Source of the DNA: JAAYTL01 sp031460505
Lineage (GTDB): Bacteria; Bacillota; Clostridia; Tissierellales; Tissierellaceae
DNA length: 64,000 nt
Direction: 5' to 3'
NCBI GenBank assembly: GCA_031460505.1
Contig: JAVKTT010000006.1
Coordinates: forward strand, 62,001-126,000
In this document: positions 26,327-36,398 of the stretch, in pieces
Layout of the letters: every line of letters begins with the position of its first letter
How positions within the stretch are numbered: the first letter of the stretch is position 1
Made by a program: the position numbers and the translations under genes
Notes under the pieces: generated by a model
Seen by the model: the letters and a program-made list of their open reading frames with translations, nothing else
What the model was told of the DNA's origin: nothing
Databases searched by the model: none

Positions 26327-29149
26327 TTAATCTAAAACATTTTTTAAAAACTTACCTGTGTAAGATTCTTTACATTGACTTACTTCTTCGGGAGTACCAG
26401 TGACTACTATAGTTCCTCCACCGTCTCCTCCTTCAGGTCCTAAATCTATTATATAATCTGCTGTCTTTATAACATCTAGATTATGTTCTATAACTATTAT
26501 TGAATTACCTTCTTCAACTAATTGATTAAGGACATTCACCAATCTATGGATATCTGCAGCATGTAGACCAGTTGTTGGTTCATCTAGTATATAGATGGTC
26601 CTACCCGTTGACATTCTAGAAAGTTCTGTAGCTAGTTTGACTCTTTGAGCTTCTCCACCAGATAATTCTGTAGATGATTGGCCAATCTTTATATACCCTA
26701 GTCCTACATCGTATAATGTCTGTAATTTGCGACTTATCTTAGGTTGATTTTCGAAGAACTTAACTCCTTCTTCTACAGTCATTTCTAAAACATCTGCAAT
26801 AGTCTTGCCTTTGTATTTAACTTGAAGGGTTTCCCTATTATACCTCTTACCCTTACATACTTCACAAGGAACATAAACATCAGGTAAAAAGTGCATTTCT
26901 ACCTTTAGTATTCCATCACCTTTACAAGCTTCACATCTACCGCCTTTAACATTGAAAGAAAATCTACCCTTTTTATAGCCTCTTAGTTTAGATTCATTTG
27001 TCATGGCGAAGACATCTCTTATAGCATCAAATACACCTGTATAAGTAGCTGGGTTTGATCTTGGACTTCTACCTATAGGACTTTGGTCTATGGCTATTAC
27101 CTTATCTAAATGCTCTATACCTTTTATCTCTTTATGCTTTCCAGGTCTTGTCTTTGCATGATTTAATTTTGCTTGTAATGATTTGTATAAGATTTCATTG
27201 ACTAAGGATGATTTACCAGAACCTGACACTCCAGTTACAGCAGTTAATACACCTAGCGGTATCTTTACATCTATATTTTTTAAATTGTTTTCTTTGGCCC
27301 CAATTACTTCAAGCCATTTGCCATTAGGTTGTCTTCTTGTCTCTGGAACTTCTATCTTTAATTTATGAGATAGATATTGTCCTGTTATAGAATCTGGATT
27401 GTTCTTTATTTCTTCCACTGTGCCTTGGGCTACGACGGTTCCACCATGTATCCCTGCTCCTGGGCCTATATCTACGATGTAATCTGCCATATACATAGTA
27501 TCTTCATCATGCTCTACTACTATCAAAGTATTGCCTAAATCTGTTAAGTCTCTTAATGCCTTTAATAGTTTTTCATTATCTCTCTGATGTAGTCCTATAC
27601 TAGGCTCATCTAGTACATAAACTACTCCGACTAGACTAGAGCCGATCTGAGTTGCTAACCTTATTCTTTGAGACTCACCACCAGACAAGCTTCCTGCCAT
27701 TCGTGACAGAGTTAGATAATTTAGTCCGACTTGTTCTAAAAATTTCAATCTTTCATTGACTTCAACTAGTATCTGTTCCCCTATTTTTTGTTGCTTTTCC
27801 GTCAATGATAATTTCTCAAAGAATTCTATAGATTTTGATATAGATAAATCTGTAACCTCTATAATATTTAATCCATTTATCTTAACAGATAGTACATCTT
27901 CCCTAAGTCTATTTCCATGACAATCAGGGCATGGGTTATCTGCCATAAAGTCTTCTATTTTGTCTTTCATTGCATTAGAGGCTGTTGATTTATATCTTCT
28001 TTCTAAGTTATTGACTATTCCTTCAAATGTACCTTTATAGTTTCTAATACCTTCTTGGAAGTGACTATCAAATTCAAAGCTTATTTCTCTATTAGTTCCA
28101 TATAAAATTTCATCTATCAACTTCTTTGGTGCATCCTTCAATGGCTTATCTGTACTAAATCCATTATCTTTAGCTAAGGTTTTAAATATTTGATAATAAT
28201 ATGTTCCTTCAGCAGAACCACTATATGGAGCTAATCCACCTTCATCAATACTTAGTTCTTTGTTTGGTATAATAAGGTCTGGATCAATGTTCTTATGAAA
28301 TCCTAATCCATTACATGTTGGACACATACCAAATGGATTATTGAAAGAGAACATTCTAGGTTCTAATTCTTCCATTGATATATTGCAGTCCGGACAAGAA
28401 AGCTTTTGACTGAAGGTCATTCTCTCTTTATCCAATACATCTACAACAACTAAATCATCAACTAAAGAAAAAGCAGTTTCTAGTGAGTCCACAAGTCTAG
28501 CCTCAATTCCTTCCTTGATTACTATTCTATCAACTACAATTTCAATAGTATGGTTTTTATTCTTATCTAATTTTATATCTTCTGATACATCACGACTTTC
28601 TCCATCAATGATTACTCTAACATATCCTTCTTTTCTAATGTTTTCTATTACCTTAACATGACCACCTTTTTTACCTCTTACTACAGGCGCCAGTATTTGA
28701 ATCCTAGTTCTCTCTTCTAATTTCATCAAACTATCAACCATTTGATCTATTGTTTGGCTAGATATCTCTCTTCCACATTTAGGACAAAATGGAGTACCAA
28801 TTCTAGCATATAGTAGTCTTAAATAGTCATAGATTTCAGTAACAGTACCTACTGTTGAACGAGGATTTCTGTTTGTAGTCTTTTGGTCAATTGAAATTGA
28901 TGGTGATAATCCTTCAATATACTCAACATCTGGTTTGTCCATCTGACCAAGAAACTGCCTAGCATAACTAGACAGAGACTCTACGTATCTTCTCTGCCCT
29001 TCAGCATATATGGTATCAAAGGCCAAGGATGATTTCCCAGAACCACTCAATCCTGTAAATACTACAAACTTGTTTCTAGGAATTTCTAAACTAACATTTT
29101 TAAGATTGTTAGCCTTGGCTCCTCTGATAATTATCTTATCTTTTGTCAT
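26327..29149 (-). CDS. uvrA: Excinuclease ABC subunit A
   Basis: 940 residues. UvrA dimers find distorted DNA and load UvrB. Two ABC ATPase cassettes are visible, the first with Walker A GLSGSGKSSLAFD (about 35) and signature LSGGESQRIRLA, the second with GVSGSGKSSLVNE and LSGGEAQRVKLA. Zinc modules are CPKCGREISS, CPDCNISMEELE to CPTCNG, and CEACKGDG to CEVCKGKR. Translation likely starts at the ATG at 29147-29149, because the GAGGTG ribosome site overlaps the uvrB stop codon and the longer frame's first codon. It forms an operon with uvrB. Confidence 0.98.
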   Translation of the reverse strand: MTKDKIIIRGAKANNLKNVSLEIPRNKFVVFTGLSGSGKSSLAFDTIYAEGQRRYVESLSSYARQFLGQMDKPDVEYIEGLSPSISIDQKTTNRNPRSTVGTVTEIYDYLRLLYARIGTPFCPKCGREISSQTIDQMVDSLMKLEERTRIQILAPVVRGKKGGHVKVIENIRKEGYVRVIIDGESRDVSEDIKLDKNKNHTIEIVVDRIVIKEGIEARLVDSLETAFSLVDDLVVVDVLDKERMTFSQKLSCPDCNISMEELEPRMFSFNNPFGMCPTCNGLGFHKNIDPDLIIPNKELSIDEGGLAPYSGSAEGTYYYQIFKTLAKDNGFSTDKPLKDAPKKLIDEILYGTNREISFEFDSHFQEGIRNYKGTFEGIVNNLERRYKSTASNAMKDKIEDFMADNPCPDCHGNRLREDVLSVKINGLNIIEVTDLSISKSIEFFEKLSLTEKQQKIGEQILVEVNERLKFLEQVGLNYLTLSRMAGSLSGGESQRIRLATQIGSSLVGVVYVLDEPSIGLHQRDNEKLLKALRDLTDLGNTLIVVEHDEDTMYMADYIVDIGPGAGIHGGTVVAQGTVEEIKNNPDSITGQYLSHKLKIEVPETRRQPNGKWLEVIGAKENNLKNIDVKIPLGVLTAVTGVSGSGKSSLVNEILYKSLQAKLNHAKTRPGKHKEIKGIEHLDKVIAIDQSPIGRSPRSNPATYTGVFDAIRDVFAMTNESKLRGYKKGRFSFNVKGGRCEACKGDGILKVEMHFLPDVYVPCEVCKGKRYNRETLQVKYKGKTIADVLEMTVEEGVKFFENQPKISRKLQTLYDVGLGYIKIGQSSTELSGGEAQRVKLATELSRMSTGRTIYILDEPTTGLHAADIHRLVNVLNQLVEEGNSIIVIEHNLDVIKTADYIIDLGPEGGDGGGTIVVTGTPEEVSQCKESYTGKFLKNVLD

Positions 29150-29162
29150 TATATTGTCCACC

Positions 29163-31127
29163 TCATTGATTCATCTTCTTTAGTTCTATTATCTTATCTC
29201 TTAATTCTGCTGCTTTTTCAAAGTTTAACTCTTCTGCAGCTTTAAGCATCGCACCTTCTAATCCAATTATCATTGATTCTATCTCATCTTTACTAAAGCT
29301 ATCTTCGAATTTTGCCTCTTCTTCAGCTACAATTGTAGCTTCAATTATATCTCTGATTCCTTTATTTACACTTCTAGGAACTATATCATGTTCTTTATTA
29401 TATTTATCTTGAATTTCACGTCTTCTATTGGTTTCACCTATTGCTCTTTCCATAGAACCAGTGATTTTATCAGCATACATTATTACTTTACCCTCTATGT
29501 TTCTTGCTGCTCTTCCTGAGGTTTGAATTAGTGATGTTTCAGATCTTAGGAAACCTTCCTTATCTGCATCTAAAATGGCAACTAAAGACACTTCTGGTAA
29601 ATCTAATCCTTCTCTTAGAAGGTTAATCCCTACAAGTACATCATATTTACCCATTCTTAAATCCCTAATAATCTCCATTCTTTCAATTGTTTCCACATCT
29701 GAATGAAGATATGTTACTTTTATTCCAATTTCTTTGAAATATTTGGTTAAATCTTCTGCCATCTTCTTCGTAAGTGTAGTGACAAGTACTCTCTCTTCTC
29801 TTTCTACTACTTTATTTATTTCATTTACTAAATCATCTATCTGATGCTGTGTAGGTCTTACATCTATTACTGGATCCAATAATCCTGTTGGTCGAATAAT
29901 TTGCTCCACAGTATTTTGAGTATGTTCTTTCTCATAAGGTCCAGGTGTTGCTGATACATATACTACTTGATTTATCATGGATTCAAACTCGTTAAATTCC
30001 AATGGTCTATTGTGAAGGGCTGATGGAAGTCTAAAACCATAATCTACTAAAGTCGTCTTTCTAGATCTATCCCCTGCATACATACCCCTAATTTGTGGAA
30101 CTGTAGCATGAGATTCATCAATAATTATTAAAAAATCTTCTGGAAAATAATCAATTAAAGTAAAAGGCCTGCTTCCCATAGGTCTAGAACTTAAATGGGC
30201 TGAATAGTTTTCTATTCCATTACAGAATCCCATTTCACTTAACATTTCCAAATCATATCTAGTTCTCTGCTCTAGCCTTTGTGCCTCAACAAGTTTATCT
30301 TGATCTTTTAGTTCTTTTAGTCTCTCATCTAATTCCTCTTCAATAGTTACTAAAGCTCTCTTAATAACATCTTCACTAGTAGCATAGTGAGAAGCTGGAA
30401 ATATGGAGACATGCTTTCTAATTCCTATTACTTCACCAGTCAAATGATTTACCTCTACAATACGGTCAATTTCATCACCAAAGAACTCCAATCTTATGGT
30501 ATTCTCACTTGATGCTGCAGGGAATATCTCAAGTACATCCCCTCTTACTCTAAATGTTCCTCTTATAAAGTTGATATCATTTCTCATATATTGAATCTCT
30601 ATAAGCCTTTTCATTACCTCATCTCTATCTATAATCATACCAGGTCTAAGTGATACCACCATATTTTCATAGTTGATTGGGTCACCAAGACCATAGATAC
30701 AAGATACAGATGCTACAATTATAACATCTTTTCTCTCAAAAAGAGCCGCTGTTGCCGAGTGACGTAATTTATCTATCTCGTCATTTATAGATGCATCTTT
30801 TTCAATATATGTGTCTGAACCTGGTACATAAGCCTCTGGTTGGTAATAATCATAATATGATACAAAGTATTCAACGGAATTATTTGGAAAGAACTCCTTA
30901 AATTCGCTAGCCAATTGATATGCTAATGTCTTATTATGAGCAATTACTAGAGTTGGCTTTTGAATCTTCTCTATTACATTGGCCATGGTAAAAGTCTTTC
31001 CGGAACCTGTAACTCCAAGTAAGACTTGATGTTTATTGCCTTGATTTAGTCCCTTGACTAATTTATCTATAGCTTCAGGTTGGTCACCTGTTGGTTTATA
31101 ATTTGATTCTATTTTAAATTTAGTCAC
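29163..31127 (-). CDS. uvrB: Excinuclease ABC subunit B
   Basis: 654 residues from a GTG at 31125-31127; the longer frame's GTG at 31136 is part of the GAGGTG ribosome site. UvrB is the damage-verifying helicase-like subunit. Helicase motif I is GVTGSGKTFTMAN, the beta-hairpin follows (YYDYYQPEAYVPGSDTYIEK), then IDESHATVPQ, the motif VI region QTSGRAARNIEGKVIMYAD, and the UVR coiled coil at the C-terminus (AAEELNFEKAAELRDKI) that binds UvrC. It heads the uvrB-uvrA operon, behind a consensus promoter with a LexA box at its start site. Confidence 0.98.
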   Translation of the reverse strand: MTKFKIESNYKPTGDQPEAIDKLVKGLNQGNKHQVLLGVTGSGKTFTMANVIEKIQKPTLVIAHNKTLAYQLASEFKEFFPNNSVEYFVSYYDYYQPEAYVPGSDTYIEKDASINDEIDKLRHSATAALFERKDVIIVASVSCIYGLGDPINYENMVVSLRPGMIIDRDEVMKRLIEIQYMRNDINFIRGTFRVRGDVLEIFPAASSENTIRLEFFGDEIDRIVEVNHLTGEVIGIRKHVSIFPASHYATSEDVIKRALVTIEEELDERLKELKDQDKLVEAQRLEQRTRYDLEMLSEMGFCNGIENYSAHLSSRPMGSRPFTLIDYFPEDFLIIIDESHATVPQIRGMYAGDRSRKTTLVDYGFRLPSALHNRPLEFNEFESMINQVVYVSATPGPYEKEHTQNTVEQIIRPTGLLDPVIDVRPTQHQIDDLVNEINKVVEREERVLVTTLTKKMAEDLTKYFKEIGIKVTYLHSDVETIERMEIIRDLRMGKYDVLVGINLLREGLDLPEVSLVAILDADKEGFLRSETSLIQTSGRAARNIEGKVIMYADKITGSMERAIGETNRRREIQDKYNKEHDIVPRSVNKGIRDIIEATIVAEEEAKFEDSFSKDEIESMIIGLEGAMLKAAEELNFEKAAELRDKIIELKKMNQ

Positions 31128-31144
31128 AATTTTCACCTCAATTT

Positions 31145-31156
31145 GAACATTCGTTC
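31145..31156 (-). promoter_or_regulatory. LexA (SOS) operator upstream of uvrB-uvrA
   Basis: GAAC-N4-GTTC (GAACGAATGTTC on the minus strand) is the Gram-positive LexA/DinR box. It lies just downstream of the predicted transcription start and 18 bp before the uvrB start codon, so bound LexA would block initiation. Confidence 0.85.
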
Positions 31157-31165
31157 TTGAATTAT

Positions 31166-31193
31166 ATTATATATTATATATGATTATTGTCAA
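31166..31193 (-). promoter_or_regulatory. Consensus sigma-A promoter of uvrB-uvrA
   Basis: TTGACA (31188-31193) and TATAAT (31166-31171), both perfect consensus, separated by 16 nt on the minus strand. Confidence 0.85.
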
Positions 31194-31268
31194 AACTTAT
31201 TATATAATTATTTGTGCTTGTAGAAAAGTAGTATCTATTGTAAAATATGATAGAAGGAGTGAGCCCTG

Positions 31269-32879
31269 GTGAAGAGAATATTGCTTATATTTTCCCTTAT
31301 ATATCTAATGTTTTTTATGACAGCTTGTTCTAGTGATAATCAAAATCCACTGATGATAAAAGATACAAATGCAAACACAGATATATTAGATGAAGATGAT
31401 ATAAAATTTGATATAGAACAGATAATATTATCCAAAGGCTTTCAAAGTTTAGATCCTAAGGTTGATATAGTTAAAAAGGATAATGGATTTAGATTATTAA
31501 CTTCTTTAGGATTACTTGAGACTTCTGGTGTTAAAATAACAAATATTAATAAATCTGGTAATGAAATAAATATTCACGTTGAAAATATTTTTAATAGATT
31601 TGAGAATCAATTGGCTATACCGCAAGTCATGATTGAGTTAAAAGATGTTCGACTAAGAAGTATAGAAAATGCTAAATTTAATATTATCAATGAAAATTAT
31701 AAACCTATAAAAGTCAAAAGTCCTAACGATATAATTAGTAAGGTAAATTCTGATTTTCAAATTGTTACTAATACCTCACCAGATATAAATATTATTAATA
31801 ATGATGATAGTTTATTATGGGTACTTAATTACAAAAATATTTTAGATAAGTATAATTTAGAAACACCTATTGTAAATATGACTGTAATAGTTGATGCCAA
31901 TAGCGGTGAATTAATAAAATCATCTAAGAACTTTATATCACAGATAATAGATGAAGGAAATATTTTAGACTATATCCCAAACGAGTTTTTATTATATAAA
32001 AAACAAGAAAAAATAATATCTAAAGATGGCAAATGGACAAATCTTTGGGCATATGATGTGAACTCTGAAGCAAAAAGAATTTTGTATTCTACAAATTTAG
32101 AAATTATAGATGCTAAGTATAGTCCAAATTACGATTCGATAGTTATATTGGAATCCAATGATATCAATAATCAATTATACATAATGAGTAAAGATGACAG
32201 CAAAGCCTATAAAGTTGTTTTTGATACTCCAATTAATCCTTCCATTGTAAAGTGGAAAGATAATTCTAATTTATATATATTAGGCAAAACTGGCGTTACA
32301 TCAACTATTTACAACTATAATATAATAGACAATACAAAAGAGATTGTTAATTATATGTATTCAGATATTGTAGGTTTTCAAATTCAAAATGATGATGTGA
32401 TCATTACTGTTAAAGACAAAGATTCTGGGCAATATTATATTAAGTTAACTTCAGACTGGACTAACTATGACATTCAGAACGAAGGATATATGCCAAGATT
32501 TATAAATAATAACTATATTGGATATATCGAATTTAACGAAAAAAATAATACTAATGAATTAGTATTACTAAATAGAGAACAGGCTAAAGTATATGACAAA
32601 ATAAATTTAAATGTTACTAACTATTTTATAATAGATGAAGGTACTATTGGAATCATTAGTTCAAACCAAATCAATAATGATTTTACTTTCCACAAATATG
32701 AATTAGACAATAAAAAGCTGGAACCAATTGTAAATATATCAAGCGATAGAGCATATTATAACAATGAAAATGATCTATTATACATTGATTTTAAGGTTTC
32801 ATTTGAAAGTACTAAATCACAAATTATATATTCATTAAATCTAAGTAAAATAAATACTACAGAGCCCTTGGTAAAGTAA
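31269..32879 (+). CDS. Hypothetical lipoprotein, possibly with a beta-propeller
   Basis: 536 residues. The N-terminus (MKRILLIFSLIYLMFFMTAC) is a lipoprotein signal with the lipobox Cys at residue 20. The first third includes a GerMN/PepSY-like looking segment I cannot assign. From about residue 240 the chain shows repeats like those of TolB/WD-type propellers (WAYDVNSEAKRILYS, KVVFDTPINPSIVKW, YMPRFINNNYIGYI). A GTG start follows AAGGAG by 9 nt. Its 3' end overlaps the convergent PDZ-protein gene by 23 bp, within the terminator. Function unknown. Confidence 0.75.
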   Translation: MKRILLIFSLIYLMFFMTACSSDNQNPLMIKDTNANTDILDEDDIKFDIEQIILSKGFQSLDPKVDIVKKDNGFRLLTSLGLLETSGVKITNINKSGNEINIHVENIFNRFENQLAIPQVMIELKDVRLRSIENAKFNIINENYKPIKVKSPNDIISKVNSDFQIVTNTSPDINIINNDDSLLWVLNYKNILDKYNLETPIVNMTVIVDANSGELIKSSKNFISQIIDEGNILDYIPNEFLLYKKQEKIISKDGKWTNLWAYDVNSEAKRILYSTNLEIIDAKYSPNYDSIVILESNDINNQLYIMSKDDSKAYKVVFDTPINPSIVKWKDNSNLYILGKTGVTSTIYNYNIIDNTKEIVNYMYSDIVGFQIQNDDVIITVKDKDSGQYYIKLTSDWTNYDIQNEGYMPRFINNNYIGYIEFNEKNNTNELVLLNREQAKVYDKINLNVTNYFIIDEGTIGIISSNQINNDFTFHKYELDNKKLEPIVNISSDRAYYNNENDLLYIDFKVSFESTKSQIIYSLNLSKINTTEPLVK

Positions 32880-33879
32880 TAATACCTAGGGTTTTTCTTT
32901 TTCCTTTATATGATTTTATAATAATTCCTCTTTTAATATTGAAATATCTAATCTTGTAGCCATCTAGATTAATTGCTTCAATATCCATAATATCTCTCTC
33001 ATCATTTATTATGACATCATTTATCTTAAGTATTATGTCTCCCTTAGATATTCCTAGTTGTTTTGCTATACTTCCAGGCTTAACAGCTAAAACCCTTATG
33101 CCTTCAACAGGGTTGCTAAATAAAGGAATCTTGGTCTTTTCTCTATACTTGTTTATTTGAATAATAAATTCATGTCCAATAATGGCTACTAAGGGTGGGA
33201 GAAATGGACTTATTTTTTGTTTGGTTATGATTAATAAAATAATTCCATATAAAAATAAGGTAATACCGGATAACATTGTCTTCTTCTTAGGATAACTAGA
33301 TATGGTAAAATCTCCATAGTTTAATAAAGCTATAATTGTAATAGGTTTTATCATAGTATCACCGATAAACAGAACAAGTGGTAGTGGCCAAATTCTACTA
33401 AATTTATAACCTCCAACATCACTAAAACCTATTGCGAAATTTGATATTTCACATTGGTGACTTCCATTTATGATAATTAACAAAGCTTCAACAATATGAA
33501 GAACTGCCACCAATAACATCAAATCATTTGAATCAATATTCGGAAATCCAAATATAAGATTAAAAAGTACTACAATACTACCACCATAAGCAAAACATAC
33601 AAATCTTGTATCAATTAGTGATAATAAAATTGTAATTACCAAAATATATATAAAATCCATTGGTACTAGATATACCTGAAGATATAAGAATATTACTGTT
33701 GCAATAAGCCCTCCAAATACACCAAATATTATAGAATTAACCGTTGCGACAAATGGCATCTTTGTACTTTGTCTGTATTGATAGTAAATTATAAACACAA
33801 CTAAAATAAAAAAAGGAGATTTAAATGTCCTAAATATATCCATAATTGTAAAGTATACAATTTGATATAGCCCGTACAT
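32857..33879 (-). CDS. PDZ-domain multi-pass membrane protein (MinJ-like)
   Basis: 340 residues. About eight transmembrane helices cover residues 8-215, and a C-terminal PDZ domain covers about 240-335 (AKQLGISKGDIILKINDVIINDERDIMD). This layout and the position directly after ftsE-ftsX and a Ctp protease match B. subtilis MinJ (YvjD), which bridges DivIVA and MinD at division sites. I infer a division- or polarity-related scaffold and leave the symbol empty, because sequence identity cannot be judged. It lies 32 bp downstream of the Ctp gene on the same strand. Confidence 0.75.
   Translation of the reverse strand: MYGLYQIVYFTIMDIFRTFKSPFFILVVFIIYYQYRQSTKMPFVATVNSIIFGVFGGLIATVIFLYLQVYLVPMDFIYILVITILLSLIDTRFVCFAYGGSIVVLFNLIFGFPNIDSNDLMLLVAVLHIVEALLIIINGSHQCEISNFAIGFSDVGGYKFSRIWPLPLVLFIGDTMIKPITIIALLNYGDFTISSYPKKKTMLSGITLFLYGIILLIITKQKISPFLPPLVAIIGHEFIIQINKYREKTKIPLFSNPVEGIRVLAVKPGSIAKQLGISKGDIILKINDVIINDERDIMDIEAINLDGYKIRYFNIKRGIIIKSYKGKRKTLGIITLPRAL
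32865..32896 (+). terminator. Terminator inside overlapping convergent 3' ends
   Basis: CCCTTGGTA and TACCTAGGG pair with one mismatch around a 9-nt loop and are followed by TTTTTCTTTTT. It ends the lipoprotein transcript and lies in the last codons of the MinJ-like gene. Confidence 0.65.
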
Positions 33880-33911
33880 TTGACAATCCCCTTTTTTAAC
33901 TACTTCTACAT

Positions 33912-35135
33912 TTATTTTATTTTAGAATTTAATACTTCCATAGCTTTTTGTAATTGTGTATCACTATCAATATATTCTACACCAATTCCTTCTATATCCT
34001 CTGGTAGTTCAACTACTATATCTGGGTCAATACCTATTCCGTGGATATTATCACCATTAGGAGTAAAATATTCTGATATTGTTAGTTTAATACCTGATCC
34101 ATCATCAAACTGTCTAATTCTTTGAACAACACCTTTACCAAAGGTTGTAGTTCCGATTAATTCTCCACGATTGTGATCTCTTATGGCACCCGCTAATATC
34201 TCTGAAGCACTGGCACTACCTCCGTTTATTAACACTACTAAAGGTAGGGTAGTTTGTGATTTATCTGATTTTAGATATTCTCTTTCTCCAGCTTTAGTTT
34301 CAGTATAAACTATGTCTCCTTCGCCTAGTAACTCATCTGCAATATCTGCACAAATATTTAAAAGACCTCCAGGGTTGCTTCTTAAATCTATTATTAAACC
34401 TTCAACACCACGTTTTTCTAATTCATTTAAATCAGCCTTAAAATCACCATAAGTTATTTCATCAAAAGATGTAATCTTTATATATCCAAGTCTATCATCT
34501 AATATACTTGATTTCACAGTAACTAATCTTATGATTTCCCTTGTTATCTCTACATCTAGGGTTTGGTTGCTACCTTCACTGTCTCTACGCATAATAGTAA
34601 TGGTAACTTTGGTATTAGGCTCCCCTTTCATCACCTTTACAGCAGCATCCATATTTTCTGCTGTATACTCTACTCCGTCTACAGCCAGTATTTTGTCTCC
34701 TGTTTTAAGTCCTGCTCTCTCACCAGGTGTATCTTCTATTGGAGATACTACAGTTATGTAATTGTCATCTCCAGGTGTAACTATTACACCTATTCCGCCA
34801 TACGTACCTGATGTTTGTTCTGCTAGTGATTGAAACTCATCTACAGTCAAATACTGTGAATATGGGTCATTTAATGATTGAACTAATCCCTTTAGTTGAC
34901 CATCTAACATTGCATTATCATCAACATCTCTTAAATAATTTTCCCTTACAATATTTTCAACATATGAAACTTTTGAATAGTCCATATATGTGGAATAGAG
35001 TTGTTCATATTCACCTCTTGGTATAATAACTCTATTATCAAATTGTAAAGTTAATATATTTGTTAATCCAAAGGTTATTGCATTTGTTAGGACTAATAAA
35101 ACTATAACAAATAATACACTCTTTTTCTTTCCCAT
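33912..35135 (-). CDS. Carboxyl-terminal processing protease (S41, CtpA/CtpB type)
   Basis: 407 residues from the ATG at 35133-35135, preceded by GAGGTG (the frame's GTG at 35144 is part of that site). An N-terminal membrane anchor is followed by the S41 N-domain, a PDZ domain (about 110-195, YGGIGVIVTPGDDNYITVVSP) and the Ser/Lys protease domain with NGGSASASEILAGA as the nucleophile and GTTFGKGVVQRI for the Lys. B. subtilis CtpB cleaves SpoIVFA in sporulation and lies beside ftsEX, as here. It has its own transcript start, given the terminator at 35232. Confidence 0.93.
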   Translation of the reverse strand: MGKKKSVLFVIVLLVLTNAITFGLTNILTLQFDNRVIIPRGEYEQLYSTYMDYSKVSYVENIVRENYLRDVDDNAMLDGQLKGLVQSLNDPYSQYLTVDEFQSLAEQTSGTYGGIGVIVTPGDDNYITVVSPIEDTPGERAGLKTGDKILAVDGVEYTAENMDAAVKVMKGEPNTKVTITIMRRDSEGSNQTLDVEITREIIRLVTVKSSILDDRLGYIKITSFDEITYGDFKADLNELEKRGVEGLIIDLRSNPGGLLNICADIADELLGEGDIVYTETKAGEREYLKSDKSQTTLPLVVLINGGSASASEILAGAIRDHNRGELIGTTTFGKGVVQRIRQFDDGSGIKLTISEYFTPNGDNIHGIGIDPDIVVELPEDIEGIGVEYIDSDTQLQKAMEVLNSKIK

Positions 35136-35231
35136 TTTTCTCACCTCGAATATTCTAGCCTATGAGACTATTTTATTAAATTATGACTTATATTATACCA
35201 CTTTAAATTAGTGGATACATTCTTTATACTA

Positions 35232-35258
35232 AAAAAAAGGGGATAATCCCCTTTTTTT
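35232..35258 (-). terminator. Terminator of the ftsE-ftsX-M23 operon
   Basis: A 12-bp stem (AAAAAAAGGGGA and complement) with a 3-nt loop and a T-run, overlapping the stop codon of the M23 peptidase gene. It separates that operon from ctp. Confidence 0.9.
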
Positions 35259-36387
35259 ATTTTAACCAAGTAAGTGGGTCTTGATATGCACCATTTTTTC
35301 TAACTTCAAAATGTAAGTGAGGACCTGTAGACATGCCCGTACTTCCAGCCTTTGCAACTATATCTCCTCTTGCTACCACTTGACCTTCTTTAGCTACTAA
35401 TCTTGAATTGTGGGCATAAAGTGTGACTATACCACCATTATGATCAATCATGATAGTATTACCATATCCACCAAGTGAGCCACTATATATTACAGTACCT
35501 GCGGCTGCAGCCACTATATTTCCACCTGTAGGTACTCCAATATCTATACCTGTATGAAGTTTTTTAGTTTTTAGTATTGGATGTATCCTATATCCAAAAT
35601 TTGATGTTATTCTATTATATCCTGGTGCTGGCCATGCCATTTCTCCACCACTATATGGACCAGTATTTCTCATTAATTTAATTATGTCTGCTTCAATCTT
35701 TTTAGCATACTCATTTTGCTTGTCTATTTCTTCTTCTAAAGCCTTCTTATTAAGTGCTAATCTACCCATATAACCTTCTTTCTCACGAGTAGCTTGATTT
35801 AAATCTTTTTTTCTAGCTTCAATCTTTGCTTTAGTAACTTCTACAGATGCTCTTTGCGCCTCTAATTCTACTTTTTTAGCATCTATTGTATCTCTTGTTT
35901 CCTTCATATACTTGATTAGTTCTCTATCATGTTCTGCAATTGATTCTATTATCTCTTGTCTTGAAAGAAAATCTTTAATATTATCTGATGACAATAGTAA
36001 TTCTAGGAAACCAGAATTCCCATTCATGTACATAACCCTAATTCTTTTGTTAAATTGATCTCTTTTTTCTTCAAGATTACTTTCAGCTTCTTCTAGTTCG
36101 TCAGTAGTGATAACTATTTGTTCTTCAATATTCTTGAGTTCCTTTTCTACATTCTCTAAATCTACACTAGCTTGGTTCATCTTTCTATCGAGATCTTCTA
36201 TTTGTTGTTTTACGTCTTTTGTTCTAGAATTAATTTCATTAATCTGATTCTTAGTATTATTAATTTGCTGGTTAAGCTCTTTTTGCTCCTTTTTTAAGTC
36301 ATCAAGATTTGATGCATAAGCTGACACAATATTTAAAGACAATATTATCAGAACCAACAAGAATATTACCCTTCTTTTCTTAAGCAC
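35257..36387 (-). CDS. Peptidoglycan M23 endopeptidase with coiled-coil (EnvC/CwlO-like partner of FtsEX)
   Basis: 376 residues. A signal peptide (about 1-26, ending YAS) precedes a long coiled coil (about 28-240) like the FtsEX-binding domain of EnvC and PcsB. The C-terminal LytM/M23 zinc-peptidase domain shows HTGIDIGVPTG and HLHFEVRKNGAYQDP, with both zinc-binding His motifs intact, so it should be catalytically active. Its place immediately after ftsX supports activation by FtsEX during division or elongation. It is secreted to the wall side of the membrane. Confidence 0.93.
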   Translation of the reverse strand: MLKKRRVIFLLVLIILSLNIVSAYASNLDDLKKEQKELNQQINNTKNQINEINSRTKDVKQQIEDLDRKMNQASVDLENVEKELKNIEEQIVITTDELEEAESNLEEKRDQFNKRIRVMYMNGNSGFLELLLSSDNIKDFLSRQEIIESIAEHDRELIKYMKETRDTIDAKKVELEAQRASVEVTKAKIEARKKDLNQATREKEGYMGRLALNKKALEEEIDKQNEYAKKIEADIIKLMRNTGPYSGGEMAWPAPGYNRITSNFGYRIHPILKTKKLHTGIDIGVPTGGNIVAAAAGTVIYSGSLGGYGNTIMIDHNGGIVTLYAHNSRLVAKEGQVVARGDIVAKAGSTGMSTGPHLHFEVRKNGAYQDPLTWLK

Positions 36388-36398
36388 ATTATCTCCCC

